Shown here: positions 1 through 7,068 of the stretch, in pieces
How the letters are laid out: each line of letters opens with the position of its first letter
Position numbering within the stretch: the stretch's first letter is position 1
Assembly (NCBI GenBank): GCA_020026275.1
Contig: JAHHQQ010000028.1
Coordinates: 1-20,702, forward strand
Origin: Bacteroidales bacterium
Lineage (GTDB): Bacteria; Bacteroidota; Bacteroidia; Bacteroidales; UBA932
Reading direction: 5' to 3'
DNA length: 20,702 bases
Translations under genes and position numbers: made by a program
Notes under the pieces: model-generated
What the model was told of the DNA's origin: nothing
Database searches by the model: none
The model's input: only the letters and a program-made list of their open reading frames with translations

Positions 1-54
1 CAGAGCGTCTGCCTTACAAGCAGAGGGTCGGGGGTTCGACTCCCTCTGCTCCCA
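1..54 (+). tRNA. tRNA-Val (anticodon TAC), 5' part outside the window
   Basis: The visible part runs from the end of the D arm to the discriminator base. The anticodon stem TCTGC/GCAGA encloses the loop CTTACAA, so the anticodon is TAC (valine). The T arm (GGGGG, loop TTCGACT, CCCTC) has one G-T pair. The 3' acceptor strand is TGCTCCC with discriminator A54. The next bases are CAA, so CCA is not encoded and must be added after transcription. The 5' acceptor strand and most of the D arm lie left of the window. Confidence 0.95.
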
Positions 55-59
55 CAAAG

Positions 60-90
60 AAGGATGACTTTTTCAGTCATCCTTTTTTTA
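60..90 (+). terminator. Rho-independent terminator of the tRNA-Val transcript
   Basis: AGGATGACT (61-69) and AGTCATCCT (75-83) form a perfect 9-bp stem with loop TTTTC, extended by the A60-T84 pair. A run of Ts follows from 84. It lies six bases after the tRNA discriminator and ends the tRNA transcript before the glycosidase gene. Confidence 0.9.
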
Positions 91-175
91 TTTCCCCCTC
101 CTTCCCCTTTTCTTTTCTTGAAGTATGGAAATTTCAGTATCTTGCAGACAGAAAAACACTAATATTACCAAGATA

Positions 176-1582
176 ATGAAAAAAACAGCTGCACTTTTCA
201 TTGCTGTCTTTATGACAGTATTTGCACTCTATGCACAGGAATACCCTTCTAACCGACCGGACGAGAAGGACCGTCTGTTCCGTTCCGAAGCCATCGACCA
301 GAAAATCGCCGAGGTCCAACAGATGCTGACCAATCCTAAAATGGCCTGGATGTTCGCCAACTGTTTTCCCAATACTCTGGATACGACCGTCCACTTCGGT
401 CAGGACGAGAACGGCAATTTCAGGACCTTCATCTACACGGGAGACATCCACGCCATGTGGCTGAGAGATTCCGGCGCTCAAGTCTATCCCTATGTCCAGT
501 TCGCCAACGAGGACTCCCATCTGCAGGATATGCTCAAAGGAGTGATCAACTGCCAGTTTGAGCTGATCAACCGCGATCCGTATGCCAACGCATTCAACGA
601 CGGGCCTACCGGAGAAGGCGGCCAGAGCGACCAGACAGAAATGACCCCTTATATTTTTGAAAGGAAATGGGAAATTGACTCCCACTGCTATCCGATCCGA
701 CTCGCCTACCATTACTGGAAAGTGACTGGGGACGACTCCGTCTTCGGAGATCTCTGGCTGTCTGCCATCCAGAAGACCCTCAAGACCTTCAAGGAGCAGC
801 AGAGAAAAGAAAATTACGGCCCTTACCGTTTCCTCAGGAAGACAGACCGTCAGTATGACACCAAGAGCTGCGCCGGCTACGGCAATCCTATTCATCCGAA
901 CGGCCTGATCGTCTCTTCTTTCAGACCATCCGACGATGCCACCATCTTCGATTTCCTCATCCCTTCCAATTTCTTCGCTGTCACTTCCCTGAGAAAAGCG
1001 GCAGAAATTCTGAAGAAAGTCAACCATGAGAACAAACTGGCCAAGGAATGCAAGGCACTGGCCAACGAAGTGGAAGCGGCTCTGAAGGAATATGCCATCT
1101 ACGACCATCCGAAATACGGACAAATCTACGCCTACGAGGTGGACGGCTTCGGAAACCATCTTCTCATGGATGATGCCAATGTTCCGAGCCTGCTGGCCAT
1201 GGCCTATCTCGGAGATGTGGACCTGGACGATCCAATCTACCAAAACACCCGTCGGTTCGTATGGAGTGAAGACAACCCTTTCTTTTTCAAAGGAAAAGCG
1301 ACAGAAGGAATCGGCGGTCCGCACATCGGCTATTTTATGGCCTGGCCAATGAGCATCATGATGAAAGCCTTCACGTCACAGGATGACGAAGAAATCAGAT
1401 GGTGCCTGGAAACGCTGCTGCGCACCGATGCCGGAACCGGCTTCATGCACGAATCATTCCACGTGGACGACCCGACCAACTTCACCCGTCCGTGGTTCGC
1501 CTGGGCAAATACTCTTTTCGGAGAACTGATTCTCAAACTGATTGACGAAGGGAAACTGGACCTCATCAATTCCATTCAATAG
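176..1582 (+). CDS. Exported GH125 exo-alpha-1,6-mannosidase
   Basis: The 468-residue product belongs to glycoside hydrolase family 125 (DUF1237/Mug157-like), inverting exo-alpha-mannosidases that remove terminal mannose from alpha-mannans or N-glycans. Family hallmarks visible are a WLRDSGAQVYPY-type motif near the N-terminus, KWEIDSHCYP, RPSDDA and MHESFH. D253 (in RPSDDA) and E426 (in MHESF) are 173 residues apart, matching the acid/base pair I recall for the Clostridium perfringens enzyme (D220/E393). The ATG at 176 is preferred over the in-frame ATG at 125, because it begins a clean signal peptide (MKKTAALFIAV..., cleavage near LYAQ); the 17 upstream residues would bury it. The product is probably periplasmic. 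A weak promoter-like TTG (118-120) and TATCTTG (138-144) lie upstream. No susC/susD or other mannan genes are adjacent. Confidence 0.93.
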   Translation: MKKTAALFIAVFMTVFALYAQEYPSNRPDEKDRLFRSEAIDQKIAEVQQMLTNPKMAWMFANCFPNTLDTTVHFGQDENGNFRTFIYTGDIHAMWLRDSGAQVYPYVQFANEDSHLQDMLKGVINCQFELINRDPYANAFNDGPTGEGGQSDQTEMTPYIFERKWEIDSHCYPIRLAYHYWKVTGDDSVFGDLWLSAIQKTLKTFKEQQRKENYGPYRFLRKTDRQYDTKSCAGYGNPIHPNGLIVSSFRPSDDATIFDFLIPSNFFAVTSLRKAAEILKKVNHENKLAKECKALANEVEAALKEYAIYDHPKYGQIYAYEVDGFGNHLLMDDANVPSLLAMAYLGDVDLDDPIYQNTRRFVWSEDNPFFFKGKATEGIGGPHIGYFMAWPMSIMMKAFTSQDDEEIRWCLETLLRTDAGTGFMHESFHVDDPTNFTRPWFAWANTLFGELILKLIDEGKLDLINSIQ

Positions 1583-1603
1583 CTCTTCCCCTATAGAAAG
1601 ACA

Positions 1604-1633
1604 ATGCAGCCGGCAGAAATCTGCCGGCTGCAT
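1604..1633. terminator. Hairpin between convergent genes, probable terminator
   Basis: ATGCAGCCGGCAG (1604-1616) and CTGCCGGCTGCAT (1621-1633) form a perfect, GC-rich 13-bp stem with a 4-base loop. It sits between the convergent stops of the GH125 gene (1582) and glyA (1655). The flank that follows the stem in the glyA direction is T-rich (TGTCTTTCT). The other flank is not, so it most clearly serves glyA and may act in both directions. Confidence 0.75.
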
Positions 1634-1654
1634 CTGTATAAGATATGGAATTCA

Positions 1655-3001
1655 TCAATATCTGTTCAAAGGACGACCTCCTGTCATCATGTGTACTTTA
1701 CGTCTGACTTCCTCCAACACGTCCTCGTGTTCTGCCAACGCCTTCTGCTGCGCCTCATCCAGTTCTTCCTTGCAAGTCAGGACATCGATGTGGGCAGATG
1801 CGGAAGACAGGATTGAATCAATCAAATCCACAATGTCCTGCATGTCTTTCTCCACGAAACCACGGGAAGTGACCGCCGGGGTGCCGATCCGGATACCGGA
1901 AGTCTGGAAAGCGGAACGGGTGTCAAACGGGACCATATTCTTGTTGACCGTAATGTCTGCCTTGCCAAGTTCCTTCTCAGCCATTTTGCCGGAAAGTTCC
2001 GGAAATTTGGTTCTAAGGTCAATCAGCATCAGATGATTGTCTGTGCCGCCACTAACCAGCTTGTACCCCATTTCCAAGAATTCAGCCGCCATTGCCTGAG
2101 CATTGGCCAGTACCTGTTTCTGGTATTCTGCATATTCAGGAAGCGAAGCCTCATAGAAAGCGACCGCCTTGGCGGCGATGACGTGTTCGAGCGGTCCCCC
2201 CTGGACACCAGGAAATACACTGGAATCAAGTAAAGAGCTCATCTTCTTGACCACTCCTTTCGGAGTCTTGAGTCCCCACGGATTGTCAAAATCTTTTCCC
2301 ATCAGGATAATGCCACCACGAGGCCCACGAAGAGTCTTATGTGTTGTAGAAGTAACAATATGGGCATATTTCACAGGGTTCTTCAACAAACCGGCAGCAA
2401 TAAGGCCGGCAGTATGGGCCATATCTATCCAAAGTAAGGCACCTACCTCATCTGCAATAGCACGCATTCGTTCATAATCCCATTCGCGTGAATAAGCAGA
2501 AGCCCCGCCGATTATCAGTTTCGGTCTGCATTCCAGAGCCTTGCGGTACATTTCATCATAATCTATCCTACCCGTCTCCTCATTCAGTCCATAAGGAACA
2601 GCATGATACAGAATACCGGAAACATTGACCGATGAACCGTGGGTCAAATGCCCTCCCATAGACAAATCCAGTCCCATAAAGGTATCTCCCGGCTTCAAAA
2701 CAGCCATGATTACCGCCATATTGGCCTGTGCTCCGGAATGTGGTTGTACATTTGCATATTCGGCATCGTACAATTTACATAGACGGTCTATCGCGAGCTG
2801 TTCAATCTGGTCCACGATTTCACATCCGCCATAATACCTTTTTCCTGGATAACCTTCCGCATATTTATTTGTGCAGATGGATCCCATGGCTTCCATCACT
2901 TGATCGGAAACATAATTTTCAGACGCAATCAGTTCCAGACCGCCAGACTGTCTTTCTCTTTCTTTCTTGATAAGATCAAAGACCTCAAGATCCTGTTTCA
3001 T
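1655..3001 (-). CDS. glyA: Serine hydroxymethyltransferase
   Basis: This cytoplasmic PLP enzyme interconverts serine and glycine with tetrahydrofolate and 5,10-methylene-THF, feeding one-carbon metabolism. The 448-residue protein shows the whole family pattern: LIASENY near residue 24, the NKYAEGYPGKRYYGG substrate loop (45-59), DMAH (193-196, the PLP-ring region), and TSTTHKTLRGPRGG, where K222 is the PLP-binding lysine. FPGVQGGPLEH is also intact. It is slightly longer than the common 410-430 residues, owing to a charged C-terminal tail (KEELDEAQQ... to GGRPLNRY). It appears monocistronic: the neighbour downstream is convergent and the one upstream is divergent. A -7 element lies 27 bp upstream of the ATG. 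Confidence 0.98.
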   Translation of the reverse strand: MKQDLEVFDLIKKERERQSGGLELIASENYVSDQVMEAMGSICTNKYAEGYPGKRYYGGCEIVDQIEQLAIDRLCKLYDAEYANVQPHSGAQANMAVIMAVLKPGDTFMGLDLSMGGHLTHGSSVNVSGILYHAVPYGLNEETGRIDYDEMYRKALECRPKLIIGGASAYSREWDYERMRAIADEVGALLWIDMAHTAGLIAAGLLKNPVKYAHIVTSTTHKTLRGPRGGIILMGKDFDNPWGLKTPKGVVKKMSSLLDSSVFPGVQGGPLEHVIAAKAVAFYEASLPEYAEYQKQVLANAQAMAAEFLEMGYKLVSGGTDNHLMLIDLRTKFPELSGKMAEKELGKADITVNKNMVPFDTRSAFQTSGIRIGTPAVTSRGFVEKDMQDIVDLIDSILSSASAHIDVLTCKEELDEAQQKALAEHEDVLEEVRRKVHMMTGGRPLNRY

Positions 3002-3027
3002 AGATAGATTAATTTTTTAGTGTCAGA

Positions 3028-3035
3028 CAAATATA
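3028..3035 (-). promoter_or_regulatory. Bacteroidota -7 element for glyA
   Basis: Read on the minus strand, the sequence is TATATTTG, an exact match to TAnnTTTG, the -7 element used by the Bacteroidota primary sigma factor. It ends 27 bases before the glyA start, leaving room for a short leader. I see no convincing TTG -33 partner at the usual spacing. Confidence 0.6.
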
Positions 3036-3057
3036 GTATATAAAAATCATTTATTGT

Positions 3058-3065
3058 TACCTTTG
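3058..3065 (+). promoter_or_regulatory. Bacteroidota -7 element for the TrmH-family gene
   Basis: TACCTTTG is an exact TAnnTTTG match 31 bases upstream of the ATG at 3097. No good -33 element is visible; the upstream DNA is AT-rich. It faces away from the glyA element, 22 bp apart. Confidence 0.55.
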
Positions 3066-3096
3066 TATAACTAAAAGATGACAAAACAACAACGAT

Positions 3097-3630
3097 ATGA
3101 CAGACAGAAAATTACTGAATATTGAGCTTCACAGGGTCAGTGCTGAAGAATATAAAACCTTGCCAGACTCTGGAATCGTGTTGGTGCTGGACAATATACG
3201 GAGTGCCCACAATATCGGATCCGCTTTCAGGACTTCTGATGCTTTCAAAATTGACAAGATATGGCTCTGCGGCATTTCAGCCGTTCCGCCTTCTGCAGAA
3301 ATCCACAAGTCTGCGCTCGGAGCTGAATACAGCGTGGAATGGGAACATTGTGACGACACGCTGGCAGTTCTGACAAAATTGAAACAGGAAGGCTATGAAA
3401 TCGTCAGTGTTGAACAAACCGTCAATTCTGTCAGCCTGGAAAATTTCAAACCGATAAAAGAAAAAAAATACGCCCTCATCTTCGGCAATGAAGTGGATGG
3501 CGTAGAACAAGAAGTGGTCAACCAGAGCAACTATGCCCTGGAAATTCCTCAATTTGGCAGCAAACACTCCCTCAACGTTTCTGTTTCCATGGGAGTCGTT
3601 CTCTGGCACGTCCGTTACAAGAGAGGCTGA
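3097..3630 (+). CDS. TrmH/SpoU-family (SPOUT) RNA 2'-O-methyltransferase
   Basis: The 177-residue product is a compact SPOUT-fold, SAM-dependent methyltransferase that probably modifies a ribose 2'-OH in tRNA or rRNA. The three SpoU motifs are present: motif 1 NIRSAHNIGSAFRTSDAF (33-50, with the catalytic-type N and R), motif 2 ALIFGNEVDGV (126-136), and motif 3 PQFGSKHSLNVSVSMGVVLW (151-170), which forms the trefoil knot. The protein lacks the N-terminal L30e-like substrate-binding extension of RlmB-type enzymes, so it resembles the minimal TrmH/TrmL group. The exact target nucleotide cannot be read from sequence. It is expressed alone, divergent from glyA and convergent with the beta-galactosidase gene. 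Confidence 0.92.
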   Translation: MTDRKLLNIELHRVSAEEYKTLPDSGIVLVLDNIRSAHNIGSAFRTSDAFKIDKIWLCGISAVPPSAEIHKSALGAEYSVEWEHCDDTLAVLTKLKQEGYEIVSVEQTVNSVSLENFKPIKEKKYALIFGNEVDGVEQEVVNQSNYALEIPQFGSKHSLNVSVSMGVVLWHVRYKRG

Positions 3631-3652
3631 GGACAGCCTCTCACGGACGTTT
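3609..3652 (+). terminator. Nested hairpin terminator overlapping the methyltransferase stop codon
   Basis: The inner stem GAGAGGCT (3621-3628)/AGCCTCTC (3635-3642) has a 6-base loop that includes the end of the TGA stop. It is extended by an outer stem CGTCCGT (3609-3615)/ACGGACG (3643-3649), with a 5-base bulge on the left. A short T run (TTTCT) follows. The left arm lies inside the coding sequence. The hairpin ends just before the convergent beta-galactosidase stop. Confidence 0.7.
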
Positions 3653-3655
3653 CTA

Positions 3656-6600
3656 TCAATTGCCAACTGGACGGATCACGAAATTGAACTCATATTCCTT
3701 CGGATGGATCCTATATTCGTCCAAAGGTAGCCTTCCCCAAGAATTGATACCTCCCAAACCCATCTGGCAAAGGTCAAAGCACACATAAGTTGTTCCCATA
3801 GAACGGGCAGACTCTTGCACTTTTTCTTTCAAAATCAATGAATGGCGAGCCTCCCCTGCTTGATTGTTAGTCGGATTCTTTCTTGGACGAGGATCCACCA
3901 TGGATGCATCCATATCCAGAATGCTGAAAGGAAGTGCCGAAGCGGAGAAACGGGTATCTGCAGTCAGTTCCAATCCGGTACCATTGTCATTGAGGATGCG
4001 GAACCACCTCAATCCGGTCTTGGTTCCTGACTCCTGGGTACGTACATAACCAAAATGATACTGGTCCTCCACTCTCTGACAATAATGACCCATCAGTTGG
4101 GAAGAATGACGGTCCACATAATTTTCTTCTGGACCATAGCCATAGAAATCAATGGATGAGCAATCACCCGGCATCTGGAACATCATGCCAAAGCGCATCA
4201 TGTCCGGAGCCTCATCCAGCTTGCCTGCATCACGAAGAATTTCACTGACACGGATGGAACCATCCTTGAAGATGTTGTATTCCATTTCCACGGAAGCATA
4301 GCTCCGAATCGGACGATATTCAACTTTCACCTGATAGGTCTCCCCTTTCTTGCAGATCTTGAAGGAAGAAAGGTCAAATGTGCAGTGACGCCATACTTCG
4401 CTCCTATAATCCATTCCGGCGCCCAAATCATTCTCGGTCGGAGCCCTGTTGAAATTAGGCATCAGCGCTCCGTTCAGATAGGACTTGCCGTCAATCTGAT
4501 AATCTACTGCCGCACCTTTCTGCTTGTCAAAAGTGACAGACCACTCGGAGATACGGTCTCCTGCAGTGCCGTCATGGAAGAAGCGTCCGCTGAAGACTGC
4601 CTGCTTCACATCTTCTTCCAACTCGATGCGGCTGTCTGCGACACTTGTCGAACCGGTCTCAAAGGCTTTCACCGGACCTTCGCGCAATACCAGCTGGTCA
4701 TAGGCGACTTCGGTTCCGGCCGGCAGCAGGCCGTCAGATCTTTTCAACTTGTAAGAGACCTGCAAAAACAAATCGTCATCTGCCGAAGTGTTTCGACCTT
4801 TTTCAGAGAAATGATGCTTCCACCTGGACTTTGCTTCTGCCACCGCTTTCTGCATATCTGCAGAAGTGACACCAAGATCCACCGACTCAACCGTCTGAGG
4901 GGCGACATCCAACTGCTCCACCACTCCGCTCATCACATTCTCTCCTGCGACCAGAAGCATCCATTCCATACGGTAATCGGACAGGTCCTTGAAGAAATGC
5001 TCATTATATACGTCTACCCGCATTTCTCGAAGAGGATTCGTTTTAGGATCAAAATTGAAACGGGATGGAAGACATGTCAAGATATTGCGATGCTGATATT
5101 TCACTTCAGAGGTATGAGGATGAAGAGAACGATCTGCGGCAATGAGGCCGTTGCAGTTGAAAGATCCGTCCGAAGGATCATATTCATTGAAATCGCCACC
5201 GAAAGCAAAAATATGATCTGTTCCATATTTGTCCGGATCCACCTCAATACGCAAGGCCTGATCCACAAAATCCCAAATAAAGCCACCTTGATAGGCCGGA
5301 TACTTGCGGATCATGTCCCAATATTCCTTGAAATTACCCATTGAATTGCCCATCGCATGAGCATATTCACACTGGATCAAAGGTTTGGAAGGTCTACGGA
5401 GATATTTCTCACATTCTTCCAATGTCGCATACATTGGACAATAAATATCTGTATTCGATCCTCCATGGGCTTCACAGTACTGGACAGGACGAGAAGGGTC
5501 ATGTGCTTTGATCCAGGAATAAGTGTCCATGAAATTAGTTCCGTTTCCAGCCTCATTTCCAAGACTCCAAATAATGACAGACGGATGATTGATATCACGA
5601 TATACCATTCTCTGATCCCTTGCCATATGGGCATCATGGAACTCATCACTGTTGGCCAAAGTCTCTTGTGGATCATATCCCATACCATGAGATTCGATAT
5701 TTCCTTCATCAACCACATAAAGCCCCCATTCATCACAGAGTTGATACCAAAGCGGGTCATCTGGATAGTGGCAAGTACGTACCGCATTGATATTTAGTTG
5801 TTTCATAATCTGAATATCCCGGACCATATCTGCCGCGGAGACAACATAACCCTTATATGGATTCATTTCATGCCGGTTAACACCTTTGACAAGAATCGGT
5901 TTTCCGTTGACCAGCAGCTGATTTCCTTTGATCTGGACAGAACGGAAGCCAAAACGGATACGCGTACTTTCCGCAATTGTACCTCGAGATGTTCTGGCCT
6001 CTGCCACAAGAGTATAAAGATAAGGAGTCTCTGCACTCCACAGTTCAGGCTCCATTAGCGACTTCCTGCAGTCAAGGAACCAACCTCCCAATTCAGACTT
6101 TACCTTCTTTCCTTCAGGAAATGCAGAAAAGCGCATCACTTCCTTTCCTTCGGGATCCAATACTTGATAGTCCATGCTCTGTATACCTTTGGTCAAACGT
6201 GCACGAATATCCAGCTGCCCTTTCATGTCTCCCCGTACATTGAGGTCTTCAATCCGCTCGTTCTCTCTCGTATAGACGTAGATGCCACGGGCGATGCCGC
6301 CCAATCTCCAGAAATCCTGGTCTTCCAGATAAGTACCATCACACCAGCGGTGCACCTCCAGCGCAATGAGGTTCTTGCCCGGACGGACATATCGGGTGAT
6401 ATCGAACCTGGCTTCCAGCTTGCTGTCCTCGCTGTATCCGACCTCTTTTCCATTGATCCATACACGGACATTGGAAGTGGCGGAACCGATGCAGAGGCAT
6501 ACTCTTTTCTGAAGCCAAGATTCCTCCAGATCAAATTCGCGGCGATACTGACCGACATAGTTGTGTTCAGTCGGGACGACCGGAGGATTGTTCTTGAAAT

Positions 6601-6955
6601 GTCCCCTCCAAGGATAACCGACATTGACATAGATTGGATCACACCAACCGGCAGTCTCCCACATTCCAGGAACCATAATCTCTTTCCAATAGCTGTCATT
6701 ATAGTGAATGTCTTCAAATCCCTGACTTCGGCTTTCAAATTTAGGATTGAACTTGAATTTCCAGATACCGTTCAGGGACAGGGTCTTCTGTTGATCTGTC
6801 ACAAAAGTGGCCGTCATAGGGAGACGATTACGTTCAACAATGCGAGGATTCTCCCAGTCCTCCTTTGAGCCGGAACGTCTATCGGCACGAACATCCAATG
6901 CTGAAGCCATCAATATTATGGTCATCAAAGTGGAGAAAACAATTTTCTTGAACAT
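3656..6955 (-). CDS. Exported GH2 beta-galactosidase (LacZ-type)
   Basis: The 1099-residue glycoside hydrolase family 2 enzyme is predicted to release terminal beta-galactose with retention. A signal peptide covers residues 1-24 (MFKKIVFSTLMTIILMASAL...VRA), indicating export to the periplasm. Domain order follows E. coli LacZ: jelly-roll sugar-binding domain (about 55-235, with LNGIWKFKFNP and VPGMWETAGW), Ig-like domain (about 235-345), TIM barrel (about 347-640), a further Ig-like domain, and the beta-sandwich 'small chain' to the C-terminus. The acid/base is E468 in SLGNEAGNG and the nucleophile is E530 in IQCEYAHAMGNS; GGFIWDFVDQ is also present. In E. coli LacZ these are E461 and E537. 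Specificity for free lactose versus host or plant glycans is not decidable here. It appears to be a single-gene unit with its own upstream -7 element. Confidence 0.95.
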   Translation of the reverse strand: MFKKIVFSTLMTIILMASALDVRADRRSGSKEDWENPRIVERNRLPMTATFVTDQQKTLSLNGIWKFKFNPKFESRSQGFEDIHYNDSYWKEIMVPGMWETAGWCDPIYVNVGYPWRGHFKNNPPVVPTEHNYVGQYRREFDLEESWLQKRVCLCIGSATSNVRVWINGKEVGYSEDSKLEARFDITRYVRPGKNLIALEVHRWCDGTYLEDQDFWRLGGIARGIYVYTRENERIEDLNVRGDMKGQLDIRARLTKGIQSMDYQVLDPEGKEVMRFSAFPEGKKVKSELGGWFLDCRKSLMEPELWSAETPYLYTLVAEARTSRGTIAESTRIRFGFRSVQIKGNQLLVNGKPILVKGVNRHEMNPYKGYVVSAADMVRDIQIMKQLNINAVRTCHYPDDPLWYQLCDEWGLYVVDEGNIESHGMGYDPQETLANSDEFHDAHMARDQRMVYRDINHPSVIIWSLGNEAGNGTNFMDTYSWIKAHDPSRPVQYCEAHGGSNTDIYCPMYATLEECEKYLRRPSKPLIQCEYAHAMGNSMGNFKEYWDMIRKYPAYQGGFIWDFVDQALRIEVDPDKYGTDHIFAFGGDFNEYDPSDGSFNCNGLIAADRSLHPHTSEVKYQHRNILTCLPSRFNFDPKTNPLREMRVDVYNEHFFKDLSDYRMEWMLLVAGENVMSGVVEQLDVAPQTVESVDLGVTSADMQKAVAEAKSRWKHHFSEKGRNTSADDDLFLQVSYKLKRSDGLLPAGTEVAYDQLVLREGPVKAFETGSTSVADSRIELEEDVKQAVFSGRFFHDGTAGDRISEWSVTFDKQKGAAVDYQIDGKSYLNGALMPNFNRAPTENDLGAGMDYRSEVWRHCTFDLSSFKICKKGETYQVKVEYRPIRSYASVEMEYNIFKDGSIRVSEILRDAGKLDEAPDMMRFGMMFQMPGDCSSIDFYGYGPEENYVDRHSSQLMGHYCQRVEDQYHFGYVRTQESGTKTGLRWFRILNDNGTGLELTADTRFSASALPFSILDMDASMVDPRPRKNPTNNQAGEARHSLILKEKVQESARSMGTTYVCFDLCQMGLGGINSWGRLPLDEYRIHPKEYEFNFVIRPVGN

Positions 6956-7002
6956 CTTTGTAGAGGTTTGGTTATATTCTGGTTTTATACTTCAGAATGA
7001 AA

Positions 7003-7010
7003 CAAAGTTA
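7003..7010 (-). promoter_or_regulatory. Bacteroidota -7 element for the beta-galactosidase gene
   Basis: The minus-strand sequence is TAACTTTG, an exact TAnnTTTG match 47 bases upstream of the ATG. The nearest TTG that could act as a -33 element (7036-7034) is 23 bases away, slightly long, and lies within the terminator stem of the upstream operon. Confidence 0.5.
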
Positions 7011-7047
7011 ACAAAACCCCGATGATTTAAAAACAATCATCGGGGTT
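7011..7047 (-). terminator. Rho-independent terminator of the moxR-bat operon
   Basis: On the minus strand GGAACCCCGATGATT-type arms pair perfectly: CCCCGATGATT (7017-7027) with AATCATCGGGG (7035-7045). The stem is 11 bp, or 13 with the flanking AA/TT, with a 7-base loop. The minus strand continues into TTTTG. It lies 22 bases past the stop of the phosphoesterase-propeller gene, ending the operon before the beta-galactosidase gene. Confidence 0.88.
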
Positions 7048-7068
7048 CCATCTTGCTTGCAGTTGAAA

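Noticed and set aside
1..175. tRNA-Val 3' end as an integration attachment site
   Set aside because: No integrase gene, no second copy of the tRNA 3' end and no mobile genes occur in the window. The genes that follow look like ordinary chromosomal genes.
134..1324. Minus-strand frame of 396 codons opposite the GH125 gene
   Set aside because: No recognisable domain. It is fully antisense to a gene with conserved catalytic motifs, and codon bias of the sense gene explains the lack of stops.
4385..5344. Plus-strand frame of 319 codons inside the beta-galactosidase region
   Set aside because: It is antisense to the conserved GH2 barrel and C-terminal domains, with no coherent protein features.
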